A stretch of 64,000 bases of DNA from Eudorina sp. 2006-703-Eu-15 (lineage: Eukaryota > Chlorophyta > Chlorophyceae > Chlamydomonadales > Volvocaceae). Each line of letters begins with the position of its first letter. Position 1 is the stretch's first letter. The stretch lies in the NCBI GenBank assembly GCA_003117195.1, contig BDSI01000012.1, positions 186,001 to 250,000 on the forward strand, read 5' to 3'. The translations under genes were made by a program, and so were the position numbers. The notes under the pieces are model-generated. The model worked only from the letters and a program-made list of their open reading frames with translations, did not search any database and was not told where the DNA came from. Below are positions 35,701 to 46,903 of the stretch, one piece after another.

Positions 35701-38071
35701 CCCCCCCGACCCCTCCCCCTCGGGCTGGGTGTGTCTGGGCCGTTTTCGTTTTACGTCCCCCCTTCCCCTCTGCCCCCCACTCCCTCGCCCCCCCTTCCCC
35801 TCTGCCCCCCACTCCCTCGCCCCCCCTTCCCCTCTGCCCCCACTCCCTCGCCCCCCCTTCCCCTCTGCCCCCCACTCCCTCGCCCCCCCTTCCCCTCTGC
35901 CCCCCACTCCCTCGCCCCCCCTTCCCCTCTGCCCCCCACTTCCCCTCTGCCCCCCTCTGCCCCCCCTTCCCCTCTGCCCCCCCCTTTCCCTCTGCCCCCC
36001 CCCTCTCCCCTCTCCCCCCCTCCTCTGCCGCACCTGACGACTCGCTGGTCCGCCAGCCCCTTCATGGGCCTCGGGTGGCGCTGGTCGGGCCCCTCGCTGC
36101 CCGCCCCCGTCTGGCCGTACTCGTTGCCGCCCCACGCCAGGACACCGCCCTGGCGGAGTGGGGGAGGGGTTTGCTCATGTACGGTTTCGCTGTCTTAACC
36201 GGCGGGGGGGGTGGGGGCACAAGGCGCCTTAATCGATCCATCGGGCCCGGTGGAACGCCCCTGTCAGGTATAAGGGTCCACCATTATTAAGGATGTTGCA
36301 GTGGGCCCCGCGGGTCATTGGGTCGTCGGTCCTCCAGGTAACGGCCACAAAATCGGGGACCAACTTGAGAAACGATGAAACAAGGTATAAACGAACCCGG
36401 ATCGGGGGAAGGGGGGTCCCTCTCCTTGTCTTGGTCGCGGAGGAGGGCGAAATGAGGAGGAGGGAGGCGGGGAGCGGCAAAGGCCCCACAGGCCCGGGCA
36501 CAGGTGCGGTCGCGTCCGCCGCTGGACGAAGAGGGGTTGTACCGTAGGAAATGGGTGGCGTACAAGCGATCATCCCGTGGCGGATTTGGTGCAGTACGGC
36601 ATGCCGTACCTGCTCCGTGAGGACCACGGTGTGTGAGGCCCCGCAGCCCGCCGCCGCCACGCTGTACGACTCCAGCGCCGTTACATGTGTGGGACGAGCG
36701 GAACAGGAGCCGTTCGGTGTACGGCGGCCTAACTGCCAGTTGTCGTTGCAGCCCGCCGTGAACAGCTCCCCATCAGCTGGTGCCGTACGAGGTGGAGCAG
36801 CGGAGGTGGGGGCCCACGAGTCCCGAATCAGTCTGCTGACAACCACAACCATTCGGCGACGTGTGCTAGGGATAACACCCAAACCCCATCCCCTTATGTC
36901 AATTAAGTCAGCTAAACCGCGAGAAGTCACCGAAGCCCCTCCCCTCCCCTCCCGACTCCTCCCAAGCTCCCGTTGAGGGTCCTCCACCCTCCCCCTGGAG
37001 TTACAGTTCGCCGATGCCTGTCGTACCAGTATCATACAACCACCGTGAGGTACGGTTCCGGAGCCCGACACAGAATCATCGAAGGAACTGGATCTCACCC
37101 GCCCACCCACCCACCCACTCATCCACCCACCCACCCGTCACGAAGGCGGTGTGGAAGGCACCTCCCGCCAGCCCCACCACGTCCTTGTCCGTCAGGGCCT
37201 GGAGACGAGAGTGGGGAGGGGTGACCCGTGTGTTTAGCCCTGGCGGAAACCCGGCTGCAATTCGGTCGGGGCGGGGGGTAAGCGGGGGAGCGGGGGCTCC
37301 GGGGGCGCGGGCCTCCACCCCTCCCTCAGATCCACGTCACCCAGCCCCGGAGCAGACCGGGCGTGCCCGCCTGCCCCGTCCCCTCCCACCTCCAGAGGTG
37401 TGGGAGTCGGCACACATGCGCCCATAGCGTCGTCGCCGCCACCGCCACCGCATGTGGTCTGCACGTGGCCACGCACGTGCAGGCGGCCAAGGGCGGCGCC
37501 CGGGGGAGGTCAGGTACGGGAAATGGGTGTATTGAAGGGGGTGTGGGGAATTGGGAAGGGATGACAAGGCGCACGGCATCATTCCCCATGCGGCCGAGCG
37601 GCGGCCCTACCCCTAGGGGGCGGGGGGGGCCCGGGGTTGAGGCCCCTGGGAAACCAAAAGAGGGGGCGGTGGTGACTTCAGCGCCGTGGAGGCGTTTGGA
37701 TAGCGGATGAAGACCCTGCCATTCCTCACGAAGGCCTGTCAGCCCTAGCGACACTCCGCATCCGCGGATCCCCCCTTCCCCCTTATTGTCAATAAAGACA
37801 GCGAAACCGCAAAAGTGCAACAAACCTCCCCCTCTCCCCCCCCTCCCACCACCACCACCACCTGCGCTCCCCCCCCCTTGCACTTCATCCCGGCTCCCCA
37901 GCTGACCCCCCCACACACACCCCCACCACCCACTCCGCGCACCTGCGCCCCCAGCTGCCCCATGTCCGACCGGCCCCACACCAGCAGCCGCACCCCCGAC
38001 CGGACCAGCCTGTCCAGACTGGGGGTGGCGGGCGGCCGCGGACCCGCGGAGGCGGCCCGGCCCGTGGACAT
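21801..38071 (-). CDS. HERC-type E3 ubiquitin ligase: RCC1 repeats plus HECT domain, about 1330 aa, 27 exons
   Basis: Exons: 37943-38071, 37390-37458, 37135-37198, 36610-36776, 36034-36149, 35249-35334, 34755-34831, 34092-34152, 33523-33617, 32510-32818, 31756-31971, 30814-31350, 29825-30249, 29351-29405, 28901-29098, 28323-28412, 27825-27944, 27383(or 27408)-27470, 26825-27020, 25980-26165, 25413-25496, 24905-24951, 24204-24384, 23396-23488, 22827-22889, 22097-22212 and 21801-21936. Residues 1 to about 460 are RCC1 repeats ([62 protein letters not shown]). An Ala/Gly-rich linker follows. The HECT domain starts near [11 protein letters not shown] and ends with [14 protein letters not shown]; the catalytic Cys codon is 21900-21902. 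HECT ligases pass ubiquitin through this Cys; RCC1 blades usually bind partners. The fold matches small HERCs (usually about 1050 aa), lengthened by low-complexity stretches. Phases agree everywhere except exon 26825-27020, where the frame shifts (see finding). Start is the first Met before the first blade. Confidence 0.9.
23150..23395 (-). repeat. 40-bp minisatellite in a HERC intron, abutting a splice donor
   Basis: About six or seven copies of a 40-bp unit (CCCGGCTCTTCCCACCTCCA followed by a C-rich half). The array touches the donor of exon 23396-23488 and each unit resembles that donor. Confidence 0.85.
23688..23755. repeat. (CA)n microsatellite
   Basis: About 34 uninterrupted CA dinucleotides in the HERC intron 23489-24203. 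Confidence 0.95.
24083..24176 (-). repeat. Dispersed repeat E, copy 2 (inverted)
   Basis: Reverse complement of the copy at 20381-20471 with only one or two differences. It sits in the HERC intron 23489-24203, close to the acceptor of the next exon. Confidence 0.85.
25094..25366. repeat. 24-bp minisatellite in a HERC intron
   Basis: About eleven copies of ACCCGACAGGACCCCCCACA plus CCCC, within intron 24952-25412. The unit is a multiple of three, so both strands stay open (TPPDRTPH on plus), but flanking exons join in phase without it. Confidence 0.9.
26580..26824. repeat. Extreme C-rich intron tract (G-rich on the transcript)
   Basis: About 245 bp of almost only C and A on plus, so long G runs in the HERC pre-mRNA, ending at the donor of exon 26825-27020. 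Confidence 0.85.
29158..29300. repeat. 17-bp minisatellite in a HERC intron
   Basis: About eight degenerate copies of GATGTAGCAGGTAAGGG in intron 29099-29350. Confidence 0.85.
30598..30648. repeat. Short ACATCAGACATC repeat
   Basis: About four or five copies of an 11-bp unit (ACATCAGACAT/ACATCACATCA) in HERC intron 30250-30813, which also carries motif A twice and motif C once. Confidence 0.75.
33300..33515. repeat. AT-rich degenerate repeat in a HERC intron
   Basis: A low-GC patch of imperfect AAACTGTAAACCTAAAACC-like units within intron 32819-33522, including TTAAACCCTAGTTAAACC, which resembles plant telomere sequence. Its base composition is very unlike the surroundings. Confidence 0.75.
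34209..34280 (+). tRNA. tRNA-Pro(CGG): tRNA-Pro (anticodon CGG)
   Basis: A complete 72-nt cloverleaf. The acceptor stem GGGAGTT pairs fully with AACTCCC (34273-34279), followed by discriminator C as in eukaryotic tRNA-Pro. The anticodon stem CTCGC/GCGAG encloses loop TTCGGGT with anticodon CGG at 34241-34243, reading codon CCG. The T arm is ACGAG-TTCGATT-CTCGT. There is no intron and no encoded CCA, as expected for a nuclear gene. TTTT at 34289-34292 is a Pol III terminator. It sits inside HERC intron 34153-34754 on the opposite strand. Confidence 0.95.
34411..34434 (+). pseudogene. Degenerate tRNA-Pro fragment
   Basis: 24 bp matching the D-arm to anticodon-loop part of the tRNA gene (34222-34245) at 20 of 24 positions, in the same orientation and the same intron. 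It has no T arm, so it is at most a decayed partial copy. Confidence 0.5.
35001..35062 (-). repeat. Dispersed repeat D copy
   Basis: About 60 bp with CTCGCATGTCACGCACTCCT and TTCTGCCTGCCTAAGAAACA, in HERC intron 34832-35248. Related copies lie at 52461-52521 and, inverted, at 57746-57817; shorter pieces at about 43432-43465 and 20520-20547. Confidence 0.8.
35750..36015. repeat. 31-bp C/T-rich minisatellite in a HERC intron
   Basis: About six or seven copies of a CCTTCCCCTCTGCCCCCCAC-type unit with CTCCCTCGCCC, in intron 35335-36033. Motifs A and B lie just before it. Confidence 0.85.
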
Positions 38072-41000
38072 GGCCGCCGCCGCTGCCGTGACCGTGTCCC
38101 GCCCGGCTCCCTCCTGGCGTCCTTCCCTCCTTGCTCCCTCGCTTCACTCCTCCCTTCCTCCCTGGATGGCCCGGCTCTCCCCCGGTGTGTCCTGCTGCCA
38201 AGCCCCCGCGGTCCCCCGCGGGCTGGGCCCCCCTCCCGGCTCCGAGCCGCGCCTCCCCCGACCGGGACCTCCCCGACTCCCCAGGCGGCTACCGCGCTCA
38301 GGCGGAGCAGGACATGGCCGCGAAACGCTGACACCCGCTGCTGATCGCGTCCTGAATTCCGTGTGCTTCCCGGCTGCGCACTTGGACCACCTGGCGGGGC
38401 CGGTGTGTACAGTATGGCGGGGCGCCCGCTGCCCCGGCTGGGCAACCGATCAACCCAGAGACGGCGGGGCCCAGAGACGGCTCTCTCTCTCAACAGCGCT
38501 GGAAGGGATGTGGCCTCGCCAGCCGGGTGGGCGTGCCGCTGTCGCGGCTGCCACAAAGGGACGGGGGCGGAGGGGCGTTCCGGAGACCGGTTCCGTTCCG
38601 CGCAAAAGACGGAGCTCCGTACTGTGGAAGGAAAGGCGCCGCCCACGAAAGCACGCAGCACGGCCGCCTTCAGGAACTTGCTTGGCTGCCGAGGCTACTG
38701 CTGCTCAGGTGTGGCTATGGGCTGCATCAGCTCCGTCGGATAGGATCTGGGTCTGTGTGATGGGGCCATGAGGGGGTGGACAGCAGGGGTCGGGGAGAGA
38801 AGGGTGCGGGGTGGCCAAGGGGTTGGGCCTGGCTGGGGGTGGTGTGGTCGTGTCTGGACGCTGGTCAAAGGCTCAATGGTTAACGTGTAACGTTTGAATA
38901 TGGCGGCTGCTTCACGGGCTGGTTGTGCTGTGTGGCCCCGTGCAACCCGAGAACGAATTCACACGCCTACGCTTTTGCCGCCCCTCATTACCATGATAAT
39001 TTGGATAGACAATTGCAGGCGTCCGCAAAAGACCCATATCATGTCCGGTCTTTGAAGGACAGAGTCGTAAAGACACGTCAACGGTCGCCGGACCCGACGA
39101 ACCGTTCACAGCAAACAAAGTTTGGAAAAATGATCATCTTCTGTCATCCACTAATCCGACTGACTTTGCTCGGCAACTTGCCAGGAAACCTTCGTACTAT
39201 TTCCAACTGAGCAATACGCACAGGTGTTTACCTTGACAGCTAAACCGCTTTTGGTACGCAGCAATATATCCATTCCATGTGATTTTCGAAATAAGAAACA
39301 TCTGATGAGGCCAATAGTAAAAAGATTATTGATGCAATATTGGACACTTGGTGAAATAACACATATAACTGGATAATATATGACAAGGAAACGTTGACGT
39401 TGGGCACGTCCTTCCGGAGAGATGGCGAAGGTTCGATCGGCAACGACTGACCATGCATGACAACACACAGTGCAAAACACAACAATAACTTCTTCAATGA
39501 ATTAGCGATAATTTCGATTTTCAGCTGTCGCTTGCCTTGCATTCTCGCAGCGAAGGAGTCGTCCTCCACTACTCCCGCAACCGGCGACAGCGGCGACAGT
39601 ACCCCGAATGCCCGAACTGCACCTGCTAACCACGAAAGATTTATATGTGATGAATAGATTGCAAATCTTAAGAGCGACGCGTTTCCATTCTTCTGCTCGA
39701 GTACCATAAGCTGTGTTGAGAACCATGGGTCATTACACGATGCAACATGAGGCAACATGAGGCAGCATGGTTTCTATGTACAATCCGCTGAACCCCGTAC
39801 CCAAGTCAGGCAGGGCATTACCGTATGAACAGTTTTCGTAATCTACCGAAACTTAAATGGCGACATTATGGGGCGGATTTGTAGAGCGACTATGTATGCG
39901 CCACGATTGTGAGTTGCAGAGGTTACAGCGTCGAGAAACAGGCATTGTCCGGCTCAGTCCCGCTGCCTTGACCAGACACGAACGGCGCGATCTGATTTAC
40001 TGACCATCGCTTGTTTTCTTCCGGACTCAGGTCGCAGTGGCAACCCCGGCGCATCGGAGACAGCCGAGACCTCCTCCCTAGACACTGCCAAACAAGGACC
40101 CACCTAGCGGCCCAGGCCCACACGGCGGAGCCGCCACGCGCCTGCTCGGACCGTGAGGGCTTTGCGTCTCGGCACTGACTGCCATCCAGCCGCACAGCAC
40201 GTCCGCGCCCCACCCTGTCTGTACCTTGCCGTCTGCATTCGTCGTGTCCTCGGATGTCCGAGTCGGGGGCAGCGTCCCTCGACACATCCGGCACCCCTCC
40301 TGCACCTCGAAAGATTGGGTACCGAATCGTGTCCCGACCCTGGACCCAAACATTCGCTCCCAGGCAGTGCCCAGCTGCGGCAAACCCGAGATTCCGATGC
40401 CGTCCATGGGGACGCCGTGTGCTCCCCGGGTCTTCCGTGTGCGCTTTGGCGGTTGTGCGCTGTCGTACGAGGGCCACGCCCCACGCACTGCCGTATCTCC
40501 ACTGCGGGCTGCGCCAACCACTCCGTACCTGTTCCCAAAGACCTCTTCCGTCCCAGTCCCCGCCCTCAGCCTCGGGCCGATCGGCGCCATCACCCGCTGA
40601 CCCCTGCCACGCCACTGCCACCCCGCATTTCCCGAAGAGGTTCTGCCTTGACGTTGACTGGGCGTCAAGTCTTCTGGTCTGCAACAGAAGCTCTCAAAAA
40701 TGCTGCCGCCGTACTTGCAGCAATCTTGCCGTGCAGTCACCCGCTTCACGACGATGGCTATCGAACGGACCCCCAACGCAGCCGTTTTCTGTGTTCCGAG
40801 ACAAACAGCCACACTCAGATGGCGAATGGGTGCCAGTCAAACTGCTTGACTCGCGGAACCGCCGCTAGCGGCCGGGCCCGGTGCCGTGAGACGGGTGTGG
40901 GCGGTTAAGACCTGAGGCGGGGACGGGCGGGGCTGTGGTGGATTCCCACCTTCCAAGGTGCTCGCCGCCCCGCTCGTTTTCGGAAGAGTGTGCGGCGACT

Positions 41001-41512
41001 GGCGTGGCGGGTTTCAGGGCGCGTCTGCCGCGGAAGGCGGAATTGATTGTTTGAATTTCGGGACGTGTCAGCTACCCATGTGAACGAAACCCCTGCGTGA
41101 TACCAGCCTTCCCTGCCAGTACCATTGGAGGATGGACAATATGTGCTTGGAAAAAGGTCATCGAAAGCAACTTTGGGGGAGCTTGATACGCCGCCGTCGG
41201 AGCGACAACATTTCCGCCGTCGGTCACGCTCAAATGAACACGGTTTTCGCGCGTTGGACCCTGACTTATCCCTGAGATTGTTTCACCAATCCAAACGCGT
41301 TGATAGGTCACATTGGAGGTCTCTACCCAGATGGCTCACCAATGCGATGGCGGACTCAGTTGACAGTTAGCCAGCTCGGAACCTCAGTAGCCATTGGAGA
41401 CAGTCGTCTGTGCTTTCGCCGGAAGATTTGTAAATAGTGTGGAACATTTGATTTCCCCGCCCGCATTACCAAGCGTTCTCTGCCGGCTTGCGGCCCAACT
41501 GCTCCAGGGTAG
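38072..41512. other. Intergenic region between the divergent HERC and RPL41 genes
   Basis: About 3.4 kb. It must hold the HERC promoter. About 38900-39900 is clearly lower in GC than elsewhere. At 39900-40900 long frames are open on both strands at once (for example 40078-40812 minus, 244 codons), with no recognisable domain, so I do not call a gene. Confidence 0.5.
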
Positions 41513-41521
41513 GTTTAGGGT
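41513..41521 (-). promoter_or_regulatory. Telo-box-like element upstream of RPL41
   Basis: GTTTAGGGT on plus (ACCCTAAAC on minus) lies 62 bp before the RPL41 start codon. Telo-boxes (AAACCCTAA) are established promoter elements of plant ribosomal-protein and translation genes; use here is inferred from position. Confidence 0.45.
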
Positions 41522-41583
41522 CCCATTCGGGCGTACAAAGTCTGTGCACGCGCCGCCCTCTGCCCTTCGGGACCCAATCGAAA

Positions 41584-41795
41584 ATGCGCGCTAAGGTCAG
41601 TGAACGATAACACTATGCTGCAACTTTGTAGCACTATGACTGCATTGTTTCCTGCGCCGCCTTGGTTTGCCAAATGTCTGTATATGCATTCTTCTGAATC
41701 CCAGTTTCCTTTTGTATTCGTGCTTGCAGTGGAGGAAGAAGCGTATGCGCCGGCTCAAGCGCAAGCGCCGGAAGATGCGGCAGCGCTCGAAGTAA
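41584..41795 (+). CDS. RPL41: Cytosolic large-subunit ribosomal protein eL41, 25 aa, 2 exons
   Basis: Exon 1 (41584-41595) is only 12 nt and encodes MRAK. After a 134-bp GT-AG intron, exon 2 (41730-41795) encodes the rest, starting WRKKRMRRLKRKRRKMRQRS and ending K-stop. The 25-aa protein is the full, standard length of eL41 and nearly identical to the plant form. eL41 is the smallest ribosomal protein, a single Arg/Lys-rich helix at the subunit interface. No other minus- or plus-strand reading competes in quality. A telo-box-like element lies upstream and TGTAA lies 113 bp past the stop. It is far too short for ORF-length filters and easily missed. Confidence 0.96.
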
Positions 41796-41907
41796 GCGGG
41801 ACTTCTGGCCTTGAGCCAGCCCGCTGCATGAGGCGCCTAGTAAGCTCCGGTACTGGCGGTATTCCTTCGCTCCTACAGCGGCCTCGGAGCTCTGGTCTGG
41901 GAGCCTT

Positions 41908-41912
41908 TGTAA
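41908..41912 (+). terminator. TGTAA poly(A) signal of RPL41
   Basis: TGTAA 113 bp past the RPL41 stop codon. Confidence 0.65.
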
Positions 41913-44900
41913 CCAGAGCTCACTTCGATCGTGCCAGTGTCTCTCGTTCGCCCGCTTATCGCATTGCACATGACATACTCCAAGAGTGGACAGCAGTTTG
42001 TCAGCTGTGGCGGTGATCAGCTTTGTCAGGTGTAAGCAATCGTTCCACGTTGGCGGCGCAGACCAGTTGAGGGGAGCGATACCACGCACCATCTCGTGGA
42101 CACCTACACACGGCAATGCGTTTTCTTTTTGTGGCGTCCGCACGTCAAAACGGTCAGGCATTCATGTCAGCGGCGACTGAATGCCATTCTTGTTCAGTAT
42201 AGGGAAAGTTAAAGCACAGCTGATCTTCCGGAGAAAATGTGTGGGGAACCTAGCTGTAACAGCCACCCAGGATAAGGCATGATCTGGGTGCAGGCGCAAA
42301 CTCGCACGTCGTCATCGTACAGGTCAAGTGTGCTTTGCACAGAGGGGGTCAGACTGAGGTAGGGAGGACGCAGGTGGACGGGCCAGCGCGTCAGCTGGAT
42401 GCAACCTACACCGAACCTCTTCCGCTGAAGGCTGTGGGCCAGGTAAGACTTCAGACAGCTGCCCGGACCGTTGTTGCAGTACAGCTGAAATTGAGCACCA
42501 GCCACGCCACCAGACATCGTTTAGCTGGCGGTGACAGGCCGCCCGTTCATTCAATTGCATGCGAGCATCAGTAGCGAAGCTTAAGTTGCCACCATACAGT
42601 AAAGAATGGACGATGCGCGACATGGCTCTTGCAACAAGATGACTCCTCGTACGATGATGCGGCGCTGAGAACTGCCCTAAACACTAGCCCTCGTCGTCCG
42701 AATCTTCATCCTGCATCCCTCATAAACCCAAAGTTGCATCGTAGTTTGGACGTCACGGACTGTCAGATGGCTGCATGGGCCATACACCAGACACCATCGA
42801 CTGGCCGGGGGTACCGCATTCCATGTTTCCATCACCTGCAATCCACTTGTCATGCATCAGCACGTCCGTCCTGTCAACGCATTGCAACGCCGCCGCCCCA
42901 AATCGCACGACCAAACACACGCAATTTTCACATCATCACAGCTTCTGTAGAGCGACCGTCCAGACGAGACGTAAGCTGCACCGCCGCCACCGGGGACCGC
43001 GAGCACACACCTCGACGGGGACAGGAGGCATCGCCCGTGGGGCCCGGTCCGCGGTCACCAGCGAATGCCCCCAAGCACCCGGGGGAGCTACGAGGCAGGA
43101 CGCCAGGCAGCAGGCAGGTTTGACCCCAGCCGTCAGTCCTGATGAATTCAGCAGCAGATTAAATCGGCAAACGAAGGCGGTGGTGGTGGTCAGTGAACCG
43201 CCACCCAACCGCCCATCCCACTTCCCCGCACCTGGCCGTGTCCCGCCACACACACCCGCACACACCCGAAGCGCAACACCACCACCTGAGGGGTGACGAG
43301 TGCGTCAACGCACCCGGGTGGGTCGGGTTCCAACTTGCACCGTCCGCGGAGCAGCGTTTGCCCACCTGGCCCGCGCGCCCACGACTGCGCCACACGCACC
43401 CGCTCACGCCGGATGTAATCCTTCAGGGGGGCCACGCCACCGCTCGCATGTCACGCACTCCGCCTCACCCGCCTCCCAATCTCCCTCCAAAGCACAGCAG
43501 CATCAATACAAAACACAACAAGACACGTCCTGGGGGCTGAGGCCTCAGTCCTCCGCGGCCCGCAGGGGCCCGCAAGCCATTCAGACCTCCACCTAGCCCG
43601 CCAAACCGCATTCAATCCTCTGCAACAGCGCTCCACGCCCACCACCACGGCTACGGTGTCATGAAGGGGAGAAGCACCGGGCACGATCAACGCACGGGGC
43701 CGCCAAATGAAAAGTATGCATGTGTATCTATGTATGTGTACGTGTGTTCAGCTAGAAACCCCCCCCATGGCCCGCACGCGCCCACCTCCCGCGTTCCTCA
43801 TTTCCACAGTACGACGAATCTCGGGGCTGCCCCAGTGTGAGCGCGAGGGGGATCATCCAGCCTCCATCAACACTCTCCCTCCCTCTTTCTCGCTCCTTGT
43901 GGTGGGTGACCGAACGCGCCTTCCGGCGGACCTCCCCATCACCGCCGCCATTCCCACCGCACACATCACAGACCGTTTGCCAGAAACAGACCAGCATGGC
44001 CGTACCACATCCACACACGGACAAACAGCATGTCACCTGCACTGCACTGCACTGCACTCGTACCCCCACATCTCCCCGCCGGCAGCGCAGGGGCGCAGGA
44101 AGCGGCGCAGGCTGCGTACTATCTAATCCTCCGCCCATGCACCGCGGGCCCCTTGACCCTGCGTCGCGCAACCGCGGCCCGACTCGTCTGCGCTGTGTAC
44201 GCGGATGTGCGCGCACCCGCAGAAGAAGCTGTTGGCGAGCTGGGGTGTCGTGGCCCCCCGAGGTCGGGGACAGGCCGTGCTGTGATGCGGCGGCGTCTGC
44301 GCGTCGCCCATCAGGGCAGGCTGCGCAACAAGCCTTGATAGCCCTTCAGCCTTTATAGCCCCCGGGGTCCGCTGTAACATCCTTAACAAGGGTGCCTTCC
44401 CAGGCATCCTCAGGCTCGCACGTCGACGCCCGGCGCAAAAGGGCGGGCGGTAGGCGGGCGCACCGCACCGTACAGGACTACGTGTGACGGCCAACAGATG
44501 TCATAGCCGTGCCTGACGGTCCCTGAAGCTACGGTAGCTCTCGCTCACAGACGCATCCGACGCTGCGCGCACCACAGCGTGCTGCAGATGCAGATGTCCA
44601 GTCGACCGGCAGCTTAGCAGCCCCAGCACCAGCCCCAGCACCGCAACCAGCCCCAGCCCCAGCACCGCAACCAGCACAAGCAACACAAGTCCACAACCAG
44701 CAAAACAACAGAGCGATCGCACCCGCTGACCGCCCGGCGGCGAATTGTGTTCTTGCCCTGTCTCCACACTGCGCGGTGGTGGCGGTGGTGCGTGGTGGCG
44801 GTGGTGCGTGGTGGTGGGTGGTGGTGGTGCGTGTCGTGTCTCGCGGTCTCTCCCCCCGGGGCAGCCCTCCCCTCTCCTTCAGCGACGGCACTGAGAGCCG

Positions 44901-46513
44901 CAACCAGGGGCACCGCAACCGAGTCCGTTGATGCAGCGCGGGGGCCACGACCTGCCTGTCAGCCGACTTGCCAACAGGCCAACGGACCGAAACGACGCTA
45001 ACCCACAAGGGGGGGAGGGGGGCACCCGCTTCCCCGCCAGACCCCCTTCTGACCCGTGGGGTTGGTTGCGCCTTCGAACTCAGGCCTGGTGGCATGGGGC
45101 GCTCCCCGATTTTCCCCACAGCTCCCAATACACGCCTTCGTGCCCGCCCCGCTGTACCCACACCCACACCCGTTAGGGCTGGGTTAGCAGCCCCTGGCCA
45201 GCGTTGGGCCCGGTCTCATATGCGACAGTTCACACCCACACCCTCACTGTTACCCACACCCTCCAAGACCCCATGCCTCGTTACCTGCCTTCCACCGGCT
45301 CAGCGGCGCGACGCGGCGCGCCATCAAGCGCCGCCCCATCTTACCCCACCACCACCACCACCGCCCCGGTACTTTCCAATACCCCCCCCGCCCCACCCCA
45401 TCTTAACCATCGTAACCTACTACTATCCACGAGCATCCAACTGCGCTACCGCAGTACCCAGCCCCGAGTATCCGCCTCTCAATCTTTCTGCTGTCTCTCT
45501 CTGGAATCGCCGTGAATAATGGCACCAGGCACACGGCCAGCTAGCCAGGCAGCCAGACAGACAGGTAGATACACAGCCGGGTGTGACGGACAGATACGGG
45601 TCCGCGACCCGGCCCCGGTCAGTAAATTTCTTCAATGCCCCCCTTCGCCCCCTTCCCCCGGGCCGTTGATCACAGCCATAGCGCGTCGGTGCGCGCCTCC
45701 AGAACGACCCACACACAACCCACCATGGTCTCGGTCGGTCGGGTTCGTCTTCGTCTCCTGAACACAACGCACACATGCCATACGAGGTGCAACGCAACGG
45801 CATCAAAGTCCCCATCCCCCTCCTCATTCAAATCCACCTCAAGGATCATGTGAATCGCAATGACCGGAGGGGCCTTATGGCGGTGCCCGACACATCCCGA
45901 CGCACAACCGGCGCCCGCGGGGAGACGCCAGGAGCAGTGCGTGAGCGAGGTGGTGGTGGTGGTGGTGGTGGTGGAGGCCATATCGCCGACCCACCGAGGG
46001 GTATCACATCACTGCCAGTCAGATTCGGCGCCCAAACAAAGAGGGCTTTAAATACATAACGCATCGCCAGCACCCCCACACCCACCGCCCACATACACGT
46101 ACAATCAAGGTACAAACCCGCGTGCCCCCATGCACACGTACCTTGGCGCAATTCACCGCGTCATGCCGTGACCATAGGGCCCCTTTTTGTCGATAAAGAC
46201 AGCAAAACCGCAAAAGAACAACCCACCCTAGGCGCCCTCTCCCACCACACACGTGCGCATATGCTCAAATGCACGCGCGAAGCAGTCACGTCCCATCCGC
46301 CCATACCCCCGCCGCCTCCGTCGCTCCAGTATCTCCCCCCCCCTCGAGGCCTCGCCTGCCTGTCAGCCGCACTCGCACGCCCCTCTGATCTTGGATCGGA
46401 GTGCTTCGGCGGTCGACCTGACGGTCAGGGGGGTAAGCTCCCCCGGCCAGCGTCCGGCCCGGTGCCGAAACATGCAACGGCACACACATACATACAGGCG
46501 GCTCGGTTTTCTT
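41913..46513. other. Intergenic region between convergent RPL41 and kinase genes
   Basis: About 4.6 kb. It holds a small CCCCAGCACCAG-type repeat (about 44614-44700), GGT/CCA simple repeats (44770-44830, 45945-45975), a partial repeat D (about 43432-43465) and a motif B copy (46186-46217). Open frames overlap on both strands and show no domain I recognise. Confidence 0.5.
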
Positions 46514-46518
46514 TTACA
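46514..46518 (-). terminator. Possible TGTAA poly(A) signal of the kinase gene
   Basis: TGTAA on minus, 386 bp past the stop at 46904. The distance is longer than for the other genes, so this is tentative. Confidence 0.35.
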
Positions 46519-46903
46519 CACTCACCCCATCTTCCGAGCCAAGGAAGATCTGGAACAGCCATGTTTTCCCGAATGGAGTCAGTCAGTGCTTTTGTCCGAT
46601 CGCCATCGGCCCGCAGTCGTTGCGGCTCCTCGCCCTTTTGTTGAACGCCGCGCTCGCGCCACGCCACGCCACGCCACGCCGCGGCGCCCCACGCCGTGCT
46701 TCACCTCCAGGCGTGCCCGCCTCCCTCCTCCGCTGCCATCCTCCCTCCCTCCCGGCCCCCCCCCTTGTCGCCTCCGCACGCTCGCTCCCTCCCTCCCCCC
46801 CTGTCGCTCGCTACCTCCCTCGCATCGTATCACCACCCTCGCCCTGACCCGATGCCGCACGCCCCTCCACCCCTCCATCCGCCCCCTTCCCCCGTCCCCC
46901 ATA

